A stretch of 40,886 bases of DNA from Bacteroidota bacterium (GTDB lineage Bacteria > Bacteroidota > Rhodothermia > Rhodothermales > UBA10348): positions 1-40,886 of the forward strand of contig JAJCYP010000063.1 in assembly GCA_029262855.1 (NCBI GenBank), given 5' to 3'. Below the pieces are notes generated by a model. It was not told the origin of the DNA and made no database searches. It worked only from the letters and a program-made list of their open reading frames with translations. The translations under genes and the position numbers were made by a program. Shown here piece by piece: positions 8,418 through 17,014 of this stretch. Position 1 is the stretch's first letter. Each line of letters begins with the position of its first letter.

Positions 8418-10064
8418 ATGGCGGGTTCTCCATTCTTGACGCAGAAAACACTCGGCGCCCTCCTCGCCGTCCTGCTCATCCCCTCCCTGGTGACGGCTCG
8501 TCAGTCCACCGATCCCTTGATCGGAAACTGTGAGATTAACCGGGATGTAGCCTTCTTGGACATCGGAAACGTTCGCGCGAAACTGGCGAACGCAGGTCGT
8601 CACTTCTGGCCGGGAACGGAGGCCGTCTACGAAGCCCCGAAGGGGGGCGGTGTCAACTCTGAGTTTGTTGTCTCGCTGATTGTTGGCGGGCGAGTCGGGG
8701 GCGAAGAGCGCGTCGCAGGCACTTCGTACGGCCCGGAGGAATTCTGGCCGGGCCCGCTTGACGGTGATGGGAGCCCCCCTGCGGACTGCGCCCCGTTTAA
8801 TCGCGTCTACTCGCTGGAGCGTGAACGGGACCTGGTGCCCCTCCAGCGGACGGGTGCGGTATCCCAACCTTTGGCCGAATGGCCGGACGAGCTGGGCACC
8901 CCGTTTTTCGAAGGTGGAGGCGGCGCGGGTTATGATCCGGTGTCCGGCGATCGGCCAGCCATGTTCGGCGATCAGATGCTCTGGTGGGTCATGAATGACC
9001 GGGGCAACGAACACCAACGCTACCTGTCCGAGCCGCTTGGCTTGGAGGTCGGGGTTCATGCGTTTGCCTTCGGCTCCACCGGTTCGCTCGGGAACGTGAC
9101 GTTCTACCGGTACCGAATTACGAACCGAAACACGGAGCCCATCGATGACCTGTACGCTGGTTGGTATAGGGACAGCGACCTGGGGTACTTCGGGGACGAC
9201 TACATCGGCACGGACACGACCCTGGGACTTGCGTACAGCTACAACGGGCTCGAGGAAGACCGCGAGTACGGATTGGCGCCGCCTGCCGCTGGGTTCATGA
9301 TTCTGTACCCAGACGACTGCGCCGCGGGAAGCCAGCGCGACCCGTGCTGGAATGGGAAGATATCCAGTCACATGCGATTCTTTGATTGCTGCGGAACGGG
9401 CTCGGAGCCACAGTCAGCCAGCGAGTACCGCCACTGGATCGAAGGTCGATATACGAACGGCGAGCCCATCCAGAACAGCGAGTACCTGGGCGCGACGGCC
9501 GCCCCGGCCACGACCTTCATGTACCCCGGTGATCCTGTAGAAGGGGCTTGGTGGTCCGAGCGCAACATCGATGGTCGCGGTACCGCCAACATGCCCGGGG
9601 ACCGCAAGAGCTTTGCGGGTTCTCTTCACGGCACGCTGGCTCCCGGCGAGTCCGTCGTCCTCACCATCGCGCTGCTTTGGTCGCGCGGCGACTCCAACCT
9701 GGACTCGGTCCGGAAACTGCGTTCTGACGCTGCATTCGTGCGTGGCATCACGAACGTGGTCGCCAAACCCGAGCCCTTCGCTGAGACTCGGGCTGACGTG
9801 CCCACGGATCTGATAGCCGCGGTGTATCCGAGTCCGACCCGAAATGAAGCTGTGATTCGTTTCACGACACCTGACAGGGCGACGGTCTCGATTCAGGTAT
9901 TTGACTCGCTGGGCCGGCGCTTTTATCGACACCAGGAGGACGTCGGAGCAGCTTCGGAGCACTCCATTCAACTCGATACCTCGGGGTGGGCGGTAGGCCC
10001 GTACTTTGTTCGGTTTGCCATCGGATCCGGCATGGCAACGCGCCACCTGCTGGTAGTTCGGTAG
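8418..10064 (+). CDS. Secreted protein with type IX secretion C-terminal sorting domain
   Basis: A 548-residue exported protein. I chose the ATG at 8418 because it leads directly into a signal peptide (TLGALLAVLLIPSLVTARQS); the frame is open from 8331. The middle region has no family I can name. It is rich in aromatic and glycine residues (WYRDSDLGYFGDDYIGTDTT) with scattered cysteines, including the pair in FDCCGTG. The final 80 or so residues are a por-secretion/T9SS type A sorting domain: VYPSPTRNEAVIRFTTPDR, VSIQVFDSLGRRFYR, WAVGPYFVRFAIGSG. Such proteins cross the outer membrane and are usually anchored to the cell surface after removal of this domain. The domain is a strong marker for the FCB group. 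Confidence 0.85.
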   Translation: MAGSPFLTQKTLGALLAVLLIPSLVTARQSTDPLIGNCEINRDVAFLDIGNVRAKLANAGRHFWPGTEAVYEAPKGGGVNSEFVVSLIVGGRVGGEERVAGTSYGPEEFWPGPLDGDGSPPADCAPFNRVYSLERERDLVPLQRTGAVSQPLAEWPDELGTPFFEGGGGAGYDPVSGDRPAMFGDQMLWWVMNDRGNEHQRYLSEPLGLEVGVHAFAFGSTGSLGNVTFYRYRITNRNTEPIDDLYAGWYRDSDLGYFGDDYIGTDTTLGLAYSYNGLEEDREYGLAPPAAGFMILYPDDCAAGSQRDPCWNGKISSHMRFFDCCGTGSEPQSASEYRHWIEGRYTNGEPIQNSEYLGATAAPATTFMYPGDPVEGAWWSERNIDGRGTANMPGDRKSFAGSLHGTLAPGESVVLTIALLWSRGDSNLDSVRKLRSDAAFVRGITNVVAKPEPFAETRADVPTDLIAAVYPSPTRNEAVIRFTTPDRATVSIQVFDSLGRRFYRHQEDVGAASEHSIQLDTSGWAVGPYFVRFAIGSGMATRHLLVVR

Positions 10065-10127
10065 ACCGCCCCAACTCAGGTCCCGGCCGAAACCGTACCT
10101 TCGGCGATTCACCAGCCGGAGACACCC

Positions 10128-11621
10128 ATCACGACTCTCGAACAGGCACCGGACAAACAGCGCTTCTCCTCACGATGGGGATTCTTCCTGAGCGTTCTCG
10201 GGATTGCGGTCGGGACGGGCAATATCTGGCGTTTCCCCAGGATCGCCGCTCAGAATGGTGGAGATGATGGCGCCGGTGCATTTCTGGTGGCCTGGCTGAT
10301 TTTTCTGTTTGCCTGGAGCATCCCGCTCATCATCATTGAGTACGTCTGGGGGCGCAAGCACCGCTCCGGCGTCGTCGCCACGTTCATCCGGGAAGGCGGC
10401 GACCGCCTCGCATGGATGGGAGGCTTCGTGGCCTTTGTGGCGACCGCCATCACCTTCTTCTACTCGGTGGTGGTGGGCTGGTGCATTTTCTACCTGATTC
10501 AGTCCATCATCCACCCGCTTCCCCAGACCACTGAGGCGGCGATGACGGTTTGGGACGACTACCAGAGTGGCGGCTGGCCGCTGCTGTTCCATGCGCTCGC
10601 CATGGGACTGGGTGCACTGGCCATCGGGAAGGGCGTGAAGTCCATCGAGAAGGTGAACAAGGTGCTCGTCCCGACGCTGCTCACCATCGTCGCGATCTCG
10701 GTGGTCCGGGCCCTGATGCTGCCGGGGGCCATGGACGGCGTCGCCTACCTGTTCACGCCCGAGTGGAGTCAGCTCGCGACTCCCAAGATCTGGATTGAAG
10801 CCCTGACGCAGAACGCCTGGGACACAGGCGCAGGGTGGGGCCTTTTCCTGACCTACGCAGCCTACATGAGCACCAAGCAAGGCGTGGTCAAGAACGCTGT
10901 GGCGACCGCCGTAGGAAACAACGTGGTATCGCTGCTCGCCGCTCTGATGGTCTTCTCCACCGTCTTCGCCATCCTGCAGACAGAGATGGGAATGAACCAG
11001 GATCAGATCCTGGACGTGATGAAGACGAGTGGTCCGGCGTCGACCGGCTTGACCTTCATCTGGATGCCCCAACTCTTCGCGCGCATGGTCCTGGGAGGCC
11101 CGCTCGCGATCCTGTTCTTCCTGGGATTGACCTTCGCAGGCTTCTCCTCGCTCATCGCACAGCTCGAACTCCCCACCCGGGTCTTCATCGACTCCGGAAT
11201 GAAACGCGGCCGAGCCATCGCAATGGTGGTGGGGATCAGCTACCTGCTCGGAATTCCCTCGGCCGTGAATCTGAATATTCTCAGCAACCAGGACTTTGTC
11301 TGGGGCGTGGCGCTGATGGTCTCAGGTGCCTTCGTCGCGTTCATCGTGATCCGTAACGGCGTCGACAAAATGCGGGACGAAAACCTGCTCGGCGCGGACG
11401 GTGACTGGGCCGTGAGCAAGGCCTGGGTATACGTGGTGAAGTACTTCATTCCCATCGCCGCGATCACCCTCTTGGGCTGGTGGCTCTCATCTTCCATTAC
11501 CGAAAACTGGTACGACCCACTCCAGCCAGCCAGCCTGATGACCCTTCTCGGCCAGTGGGCCGTGATCATTGGGCTGCTGGTCGTCAGCAACAAGTGGCTG
11601 GTTCGAAGGATGAAGAGGTAG
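10128..11621 (+). CDS. Neurotransmitter:sodium symporter (NSS/SNF) family transporter, apparent ATC start
   Basis: A sodium-coupled amino-acid transporter of about 497 residues. The N-terminus reads QRFSSRWGFFLSVLGIAVG then TGNIWRFPRIAAQNGG, the classic TM1 of LeuT-like proteins, with A27, V28 and N32 in the positions of LeuT sodium ligands. Some twelve helices follow. The frame contains no ATG, GTG or TTG between the upstream stop (10062-10064) and this motif. The first standard start, GTG at 10287, would delete TM1. I place the start at ATC 10128, which has GGAG at 10118-10121 six bases upstream; ATT at 10107 is the alternative. Either this is a rare near-cognate start or one base differs from a true ATG. 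The gene follows the T9SS gene by 63 bp in the same frame and is convergent with the phosphoesterase gene. Confidence 0.85.
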   Translation: MTTLEQAPDKQRFSSRWGFFLSVLGIAVGTGNIWRFPRIAAQNGGDDGAGAFLVAWLIFLFAWSIPLIIIEYVWGRKHRSGVVATFIREGGDRLAWMGGFVAFVATAITFFYSVVVGWCIFYLIQSIIHPLPQTTEAAMTVWDDYQSGGWPLLFHALAMGLGALAIGKGVKSIEKVNKVLVPTLLTIVAISVVRALMLPGAMDGVAYLFTPEWSQLATPKIWIEALTQNAWDTGAGWGLFLTYAAYMSTKQGVVKNAVATAVGNNVVSLLAALMVFSTVFAILQTEMGMNQDQILDVMKTSGPASTGLTFIWMPQLFARMVLGGPLAILFFLGLTFAGFSSLIAQLELPTRVFIDSGMKRGRAIAMVVGISYLLGIPSAVNLNILSNQDFVWGVALMVSGAFVAFIVIRNGVDKMRDENLLGADGDWAVSKAWVYVVKYFIPIAAITLLGWWLSSSITENWYDPLQPASLMTLLGQWAVIIGLLVVSNKWLVRRMKR

Positions 11622-11634
11622 GGCGTCTCCGCCG

Positions 11635-14600
11635 TCAAAACGTGAAGCCCGCTCCCACAACCAGATGATTCTGCTCGTGGGAAAAGCCTACGGTCGCCGA
11701 CATCACAACAGCGTCAAACATCGTGGCCCAACCCCCGAAGCCATAGCCCTGATGCCAGACCCTCGATGACTCGCCGTCCGTCCAGACCCGGCCATTGTCC
11801 AAGAACGCGAGCGTGCCATACGTGCCGTTGCCAACGACGGAAGCGAATTGGCCCAGGCGCCTCCTGACTTCGACGTTCTGATAGACGTTGGTTCTGCCCG
11901 CAAACCGGGTACTGGTCCAACCGCGCAGATTCTGGATGCCACCGAGGCTGCTCGCGTCAAAGAACGGGAAGTCTCCGAGGCGATGTTCAGCGCCCAGCCT
12001 GAAGGCGATGGTAGACCGGGACCCGGAGGTCCGGGTGGCGAAGAATGAGAAGGAGGCCACGAGACGGGTATAGTCCGCCGACGCATCGTTCAACCCGACA
12101 TTCGTCGTTACGCTGCCCTGGAGATGAAAGCCGTGTCGCGGTAGAACAGCGCTGTCTCGTTGATCAAAGTCCAAGACAGCCTCGACGCCTGCGAAGAGTT
12201 GATCTTCAAACGTCGAGGCCGAGATTCCGGGCTGTGGAATCGCCACGAAACCGGCTTCGTCCTCGCGCACATGCACCCTCGACACGAAAGGCGACACCGT
12301 GACGGTCGAACCCAGCGACATCCTTCGGCGAAGACCAGTCTTCAGCCTCAGCCTCGACAGTTGGGCCTCGTAGAAGTCCTCGTTCTCGTTGGTATTGGCG
12401 GTCTCGTTTCCAAGCCCGAAGAAATGCCGGATGCTGTTGGGTGACCGGACTTCTGCGTCGACGAGGAGGTCCCACTTGCCTGCCAGTTCGGTGAAGACAC
12501 CTCCGTAGACAGCGTTGTAGGCCTGCGTCCAGAACGAGTAGTTGCCAAGCAGGGTATGACTGGCGGCAAACGGCCGCTTGCGGAAGCGGTGGCTATAGAT
12601 GGTGGCGCCTCCACCCAGGAAGAGGCCGTCATCGGCGTTGTTGCCCAGGAATACGCGCGGGACTGCTCTGATAATGGCGTAGTCGTTCTGGTCGTACCGA
12701 TTGACCAGCGCATCGTCCGACAACCTCAGACGCGTCGACGGACCCGCCTGAGCCTCCATACCGCTTGGCACGTCCATGACATAGACGTGGCCGCGTTGTC
12801 TGACCGAGCGGTCTTGGAAGGTGTCGTCGCCCGTTCCTCCGATCACGTAGAGATCCAAACCACGCCCGATACCTTCGATGGTGAAGCGATCCTGTCCCCC
12901 AAGTCCATAGAGGCGAACCTCACTGGAACGCCGAGCCTTGAATGTGCGCCGATAGAGCTCCTTGCGCCTCTCCCCCTCTCTGGTCGTCTTGTAAACAACC
13001 ACCCTGGTCTCGGTCGCACTCGGGTTGTCGACCACAAACTCTTCGTGTTTATTGGACCCGACCACGTCTACGTACCTGTCCAGAATGCGGGAAAAGTCAT
13101 CCGCCGCATCACCCAGCGCTTCGCGGCGGGAGCGCATTGAGGCTTTCAGCTCGGACTCGTACAAATCCCGCATCGATTCGGGCCAATCGTCAAAAGTGGA
13201 CTCAAGGACGTCATCTGCGAGTGCCATGCTCATTGAGTCGGCGATCTCCGCCCAATCCTGCGGAGTCACCGCCGCGAGAATCCGCCGGTCCCAGGGAAGA
13301 CCGTTTTCGACCAGACCCTCGACGATCTCATAGTCGGGTTTGAAGCTCTGAAACTTGGGCACCGCGAACCGGGACTGCATGAGTGTCGGAAACAGCCCGT
13401 CGATTTTGTTGAACGCCCAGTCACGGTCTCGGGGAATCGGGCGGTAGATCTTGCCCTCGCCATCCTCGGGCTCGAAAGCCGCCCAGCGCCATTGGTCAAC
13501 ATGCCGGTCCCAATCGCTCAGATATATGTCGAAGAGCCGCGCCTTGGCATAGGCCCGCTGATCAACCCTGTGGTCGTTGTCCGCTGTGATTTCCTTGAAC
13601 ATGTCAGGGGCACCCATCACATCATCCGAATTCCCAAAATTCTCGGCGTGCGACATGTCGCGGTTGGGCCGCTCCTCGAACAGCATCAGCCGTCCGCCAA
13701 CAACCCGGGAATACGGACCAAATCGAGGATCAACGGGCACAAAAACCACTTCCGGATTCGTGTGATAGACGCCCAAGGCCCTCGCCAGAGCCGGGACGAG
13801 AAGCGCCGCATAGGGATGTTGGATGGCCACCTGATCAATCAGGATGTCCTTTGCCACTGTCTCCTTTAGTTCGTCCGGCAACGACTGGACGGGGTTCTTG
13901 GCGAGCGAGCGCAAGACGAACTGCCGTCCATCCTTTGCCTCCATCCTCAGCGAGACCGTCTGCATCCCGCCGCCGCGCTTGATTGGCGTCAGTCCTCCCT
14001 GCTCGGTGCCAATGTCAAAGACCGGTACCGTTACCGGGGTCGTCCAAGCATCGCGGTAATGGGAGCCCGCGAAAGCGCGCCATATGCTCCCGGCGGCAAG
14101 CTCCGCGCCCGCGGAGCCGGTGTAGGTTTCGTCCGGTCCGATCTCGGGTGCTTCATCCAGGCCCAGCGGCAGATCGACCGCCTGCGAAGGGGTGTGGATG
14201 ACGCTTTCGTACTGGATACCCTCCCGCGTCCAGGCAACCAGCGAGATGGAGCCATCCTTCAGGTATCGGACCTCCATGAAGCCCGACTCGGACGACGCAA
14301 AGGTCGCCCCCCGACCCTTGGCGACAAAGTCAGACTTCGTCGCCGACCCGCTGACCACCTGGTGGACGTGTCCGACCGGGAAGTGCTGCAGCGACTGCTC
14401 GTGTCCACTCGCGACGACCACATTCTCGCCGTGCCCTTCCAGCAAACTCATCAAGGTCGTACGCAGAGAGCGGTACTTCCAGTGACTGAGATCCTGGGTG
14501 CTACCCGCCCAGGCCCGGGCGAGCGGATAGAGGCTTCCGACGATGGGCAGCGGGATATATGCGCTTTCCCAGAGGGCCGTGAGGGGGAAGAGGTGTTCAC

Positions 14601-15282
14601 GAAGCGGGAATTGGCCGCCGTGGCGGCCATTGGACAGGAGCGGGTGATGTGCGACTACCAGCAGGTTGACGTCATCGCGCCGGCGGAGGACATCGGCGAT
14701 GTGAACCAGAAGGTCACCCTCCTCTTCGATGTCGTAGCGACCGGACGCGTCGCCGAAGGATTTCTCCCCCTCCCGCAGCCACCACTCGGTGTCCAGGACG
14801 ATCATGCTCAGATCGTCCGTGAGATCGATGAGCTCAGGACCCGGAAAACCGTCGTCCGGCAGGAAGGTGTTCCCTTCGTCCAAGACGCTCTCGACGAACA
14901 CCTCCTGCCGATGAACAGCAGCCAGACCGTCCGCACCCGAGTTGTCCCAGTCGCGATCTCCAGGCACGACCACCACCCTGCCCGCGAAGCCCTCAGACAG
15001 TCCCAGCTGTCCCCGGAGTCGGGCCTCGGCCTGCGGGCGACCTGCGTCTGACGAGTCGGGGAGGCCGCAGCACTCAAGGTTGTCGCCGAGAAAAACCAGA
15101 ACGGAGTTTTCGTCTGACTGGGCCAGCAGCGACCGCAGCGTCTCAAAGATCGGGCTGTCGACATTCCCGTCCATGCCTCCGATCAGGAAAGCGCGGAAGC
15201 TGATCTGCCGATCGTCGGTCGGTCGATCCTGTGCCGATACGGAAATCGGGACACAGATCAGTAGAAGGGCGAGTCGAAACAA
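11635..15282 (-). CDS. Fusion protein: calcineurin-like phosphoesterase, kinase-like domain, C-terminal Omp85-type barrel
   Basis: A 1215-residue protein. A signal peptide ends near SVSAQDRP. Residues about 25-300 form a metallophosphoesterase-like domain with GDN at 66-68, GDRDW at 108-112, AHHPL at 211-215 and GHEQ at 293-296. Residues about 425-730 look like a kinase of the CotH/HipA type: a glycine-rich turn (IKRGGGMQTVSL), a beta-3-like QFVLRSLAKNP, then SDWDRHVDQWRW at 589-600 and PRDRDWAF at 617-624. Two RTX-like turns follow (GLGGQDRF about 793-800, GGTGDDTF about 815-822). The last 330 residues are a surface-antigen/BamA-type barrel ending in a typical terminal strand (HLVVGAGFTF). 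It starts 15 bp after the M28 peptidase stop, so it is probably co-transcribed. Its function is unknown. Confidence 0.85.
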   Translation of the reverse strand: MFRLALLLICVPISVSAQDRPTDDRQISFRAFLIGGMDGNVDSPIFETLRSLLAQSDENSVLVFLGDNLECCGLPDSSDAGRPQAEARLRGQLGLSEGFAGRVVVVPGDRDWDNSGADGLAAVHRQEVFVESVLDEGNTFLPDDGFPGPELIDLTDDLSMIVLDTEWWLREGEKSFGDASGRYDIEEEGDLLVHIADVLRRRDDVNLLVVAHHPLLSNGRHGGQFPLREHLFPLTALWESAYIPLPIVGSLYPLARAWAGSTQDLSHWKYRSLRTTLMSLLEGHGENVVVASGHEQSLQHFPVGHVHQVVSGSATKSDFVAKGRGATFASSESGFMEVRYLKDGSISLVAWTREGIQYESVIHTPSQAVDLPLGLDEAPEIGPDETYTGSAGAELAAGSIWRAFAGSHYRDAWTTPVTVPVFDIGTEQGGLTPIKRGGGMQTVSLRMEAKDGRQFVLRSLAKNPVQSLPDELKETVAKDILIDQVAIQHPYAALLVPALARALGVYHTNPEVVFVPVDPRFGPYSRVVGGRLMLFEERPNRDMSHAENFGNSDDVMGAPDMFKEITADNDHRVDQRAYAKARLFDIYLSDWDRHVDQWRWAAFEPEDGEGKIYRPIPRDRDWAFNKIDGLFPTLMQSRFAVPKFQSFKPDYEIVEGLVENGLPWDRRILAAVTPQDWAEIADSMSMALADDVLESTFDDWPESMRDLYESELKASMRSRREALGDAADDFSRILDRYVDVVGSNKHEEFVVDNPSATETRVVVYKTTREGERRKELYRRTFKARRSSEVRLYGLGGQDRFTIEGIGRGLDLYVIGGTGDDTFQDRSVRQRGHVYVMDVPSGMEAQAGPSTRLRLSDDALVNRYDQNDYAIIRAVPRVFLGNNADDGLFLGGGATIYSHRFRKRPFAASHTLLGNYSFWTQAYNAVYGGVFTELAGKWDLLVDAEVRSPNSIRHFFGLGNETANTNENEDFYEAQLSRLRLKTGLRRRMSLGSTVTVSPFVSRVHVREDEAGFVAIPQPGISASTFEDQLFAGVEAVLDFDQRDSAVLPRHGFHLQGSVTTNVGLNDASADYTRLVASFSFFATRTSGSRSTIAFRLGAEHRLGDFPFFDASSLGGIQNLRGWTSTRFAGRTNVYQNVEVRRRLGQFASVVGNGTYGTLAFLDNGRVWTDGESSRVWHQGYGFGGWATMFDAVVMSATVGFSHEQNHLVVGAGFTF

Positions 15283-15297
15283 GTCTATGTCCAGCGC

Positions 15298-16914
15298 CTA
15301 ACGGCTGCTGGTTGCCCCTCCCTCAACCGGGGGCTGCGCCTTCCGAGGAAGGAGTTCGTCCCGCATGGACGTGTGGTAGACGAAGGACGCGATGATGGTC
15401 GCCGACTGCTTCAGGTCCTCTATCACGGCGTGGTCATACACGTCCATGTTGGAGTGGTGAGTCTTGGTACCGTAGGCCATGGGTTCCTGAATGAACTGGA
15501 AGCCGGGGAGCCCGACGCCGTCAAACGACAGGTGGTCGGTGCCGCCGGTGTTCTGCAGCGAAAGCGTTCCTGCGCCCAGGTCCTGGAAGGGTCGCATCCA
15601 GGCACGGAAAATCGGGCTGATCTCGGAGTTGCCCTGCAGATAGACCCCACGGATCTTGCCCGTGCCGTTGTCCAGATTGTAGTACCCGGAGAGCTTGGCG
15701 TGATCAGGCTTGAGCTCTGTGATGGGGCCGCCTCTTCCTTCGGAGGCGGCAAAGTGATCAGACACATAGGCCCGCGATCCATTGAGACCCTGTTCTTCGC
15801 CCGTCCACAGCGCCACCCGGATGGTGCGGCGTGGGGCATTCCCCATTTCGGCGAACGTCTCCTTCAGGATCCGCATGACCTCGACCATGACCGAGGAGCC
15901 CGAGGCGTTGTCGGTGGTTCCAGTGCCGGCATGCCACCCGTCGAAGTGTGCACCGAGCATCACGATCTCATCACCGATCTCCGGATCGGTACCGGGGATT
16001 TCGCCGATGACATTGTACTCCATGGGGTCGTCGGTCTTGAAGGCGACATCCACTGACAGATCAATCGACACCGGAAAACCCGAGTTGATCAGGCGAACAA
16101 TTCGGTTGTAGTGCTCCGGAGCCATGGTAATCTGCGGCGGCGTTGCCGGTGCGTCCATTGCGTAGGCAGAACGGCGTCCGCCGTCAGGATTCGGAAGCGC
16201 ACCAGCACCCGAGACGAAGATGGTACCGTAGTCTCCGAGTCTCGACACGTCCACGACAGCCAGGGCATTCGTGGCCAGCGGAGATGCAGCGCCGGGGGCT
16301 CCGCGACGGAATCGGCGGCGGCCACCACCTTCATTGCCGGCCCAGTTCGCCATATCCAGAAGGGATTCATCGTCGTGGCGACGGGCGATGGGAGTGAAGG
16401 GCTCCTCCAGCTCCCTTGGGGCGCTTACGAAGGCAATCTTCCCAGCGACCAGTGCCGACAGTTCCTCCTGGGTGTATTCCGCGGCTGGGTCCACCATGAC
16501 CACCTCGCCGGACACCATGCCGTTGGTGCCGTGTGACCAGGCTTTGGGGAACGCATAGACGGGAAACGACGTGGCGCGGCTGTGCGCGTTCATCGAAAAA
16601 TTCTTCAGCGACCAGCCTTTTCCGAAAGGGCCCCAGGCTTCCTGCTTCACGTTCTGAAGGCCCATGGCCTCCATGGTTTCGGCGGCCCAGGCCGTAGCCT
16701 TGTCGAGCTCAGCGGAGCCGGTAAGTCTGCCTCCGAACACGTCGGTCATCATGTGCAGCGTGCCCGCAACCTGGCTCTGCTCCATGCCGTGCTTGCGAAT
16801 GATATCGTTGGCCGCCGCATCCACCGGCTCGGAGAGCTGGGCCAGGGCAGGAAGCGCGGTCAGCGCTGCCAGAAAGAGGGTGGCAAGGGCCGACAATCGG
16901 AAATGGCGTGCCAT
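15298..16914 (-). CDS. Secreted M28-family zinc metallopeptidase
   Basis: A 538-residue exopeptidase-type enzyme. The signal peptide is clear (ALATLFLAALTALPALAQ). A PA-like domain is inserted at about 130-290, containing a glycine/arginine-rich loop (GGGRRRFRRGAPG). The M28 zinc-site motifs are in order: GAHFDGW (H323), TTDNASG (bridging D335), TGEEQGL, YYNLDNG and KTHHSNMD. All metal ligands appear intact. Family members release N-terminal amino acids from peptides in the periplasm or outside the cell. It lies between a dipeptidyl peptidase IV gene upstream and the phosphoesterase fusion downstream, all on the minus strand, which fits a peptide-degradation module. A TATATA stretch at 16947-16952 in the 100-bp upstream gap may be part of its own promoter. 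Confidence 0.93.
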   Translation of the reverse strand: MARHFRLSALATLFLAALTALPALAQLSEPVDAAANDIIRKHGMEQSQVAGTLHMMTDVFGGRLTGSAELDKATAWAAETMEAMGLQNVKQEAWGPFGKGWSLKNFSMNAHSRATSFPVYAFPKAWSHGTNGMVSGEVVMVDPAAEYTQEELSALVAGKIAFVSAPRELEEPFTPIARRHDDESLLDMANWAGNEGGGRRRFRRGAPGAASPLATNALAVVDVSRLGDYGTIFVSGAGALPNPDGGRRSAYAMDAPATPPQITMAPEHYNRIVRLINSGFPVSIDLSVDVAFKTDDPMEYNVIGEIPGTDPEIGDEIVMLGAHFDGWHAGTGTTDNASGSSVMVEVMRILKETFAEMGNAPRRTIRVALWTGEEQGLNGSRAYVSDHFAASEGRGGPITELKPDHAKLSGYYNLDNGTGKIRGVYLQGNSEISPIFRAWMRPFQDLGAGTLSLQNTGGTDHLSFDGVGLPGFQFIQEPMAYGTKTHHSNMDVYDHAVIEDLKQSATIIASFVYHTSMRDELLPRKAQPPVEGGATSSR

Positions 16915-17014
16915 GACTCGTCTCGAGAGGTGGATGGGACGGGATCTATATACAACCCTTGAAAATCATCCACGACGTTGTGACACAATAGCCACACTCG
17001 CCTGTCCGGTCCAT
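16915..17014 (-). promoter_or_regulatory. Intergenic gap upstream of the M28 gene
   Basis: The 100-bp gap between the DPP IV stop and the M28 start contains an AT-rich patch, TATATA on the minus strand at 16952-16947, about 33 bp before the start codon. No convincing -35 is present at 16-18 bp. It may be a weak internal promoter. No terminator hairpin is visible. Confidence 0.3.

Noticed and set aside
8262-9371. Minus-strand ORF (369 codons) opposite the T9SS cargo gene
   Set aside because: It has low-complexity composition and no motifs, and overlaps a gene with a signal peptide and sorting domain.
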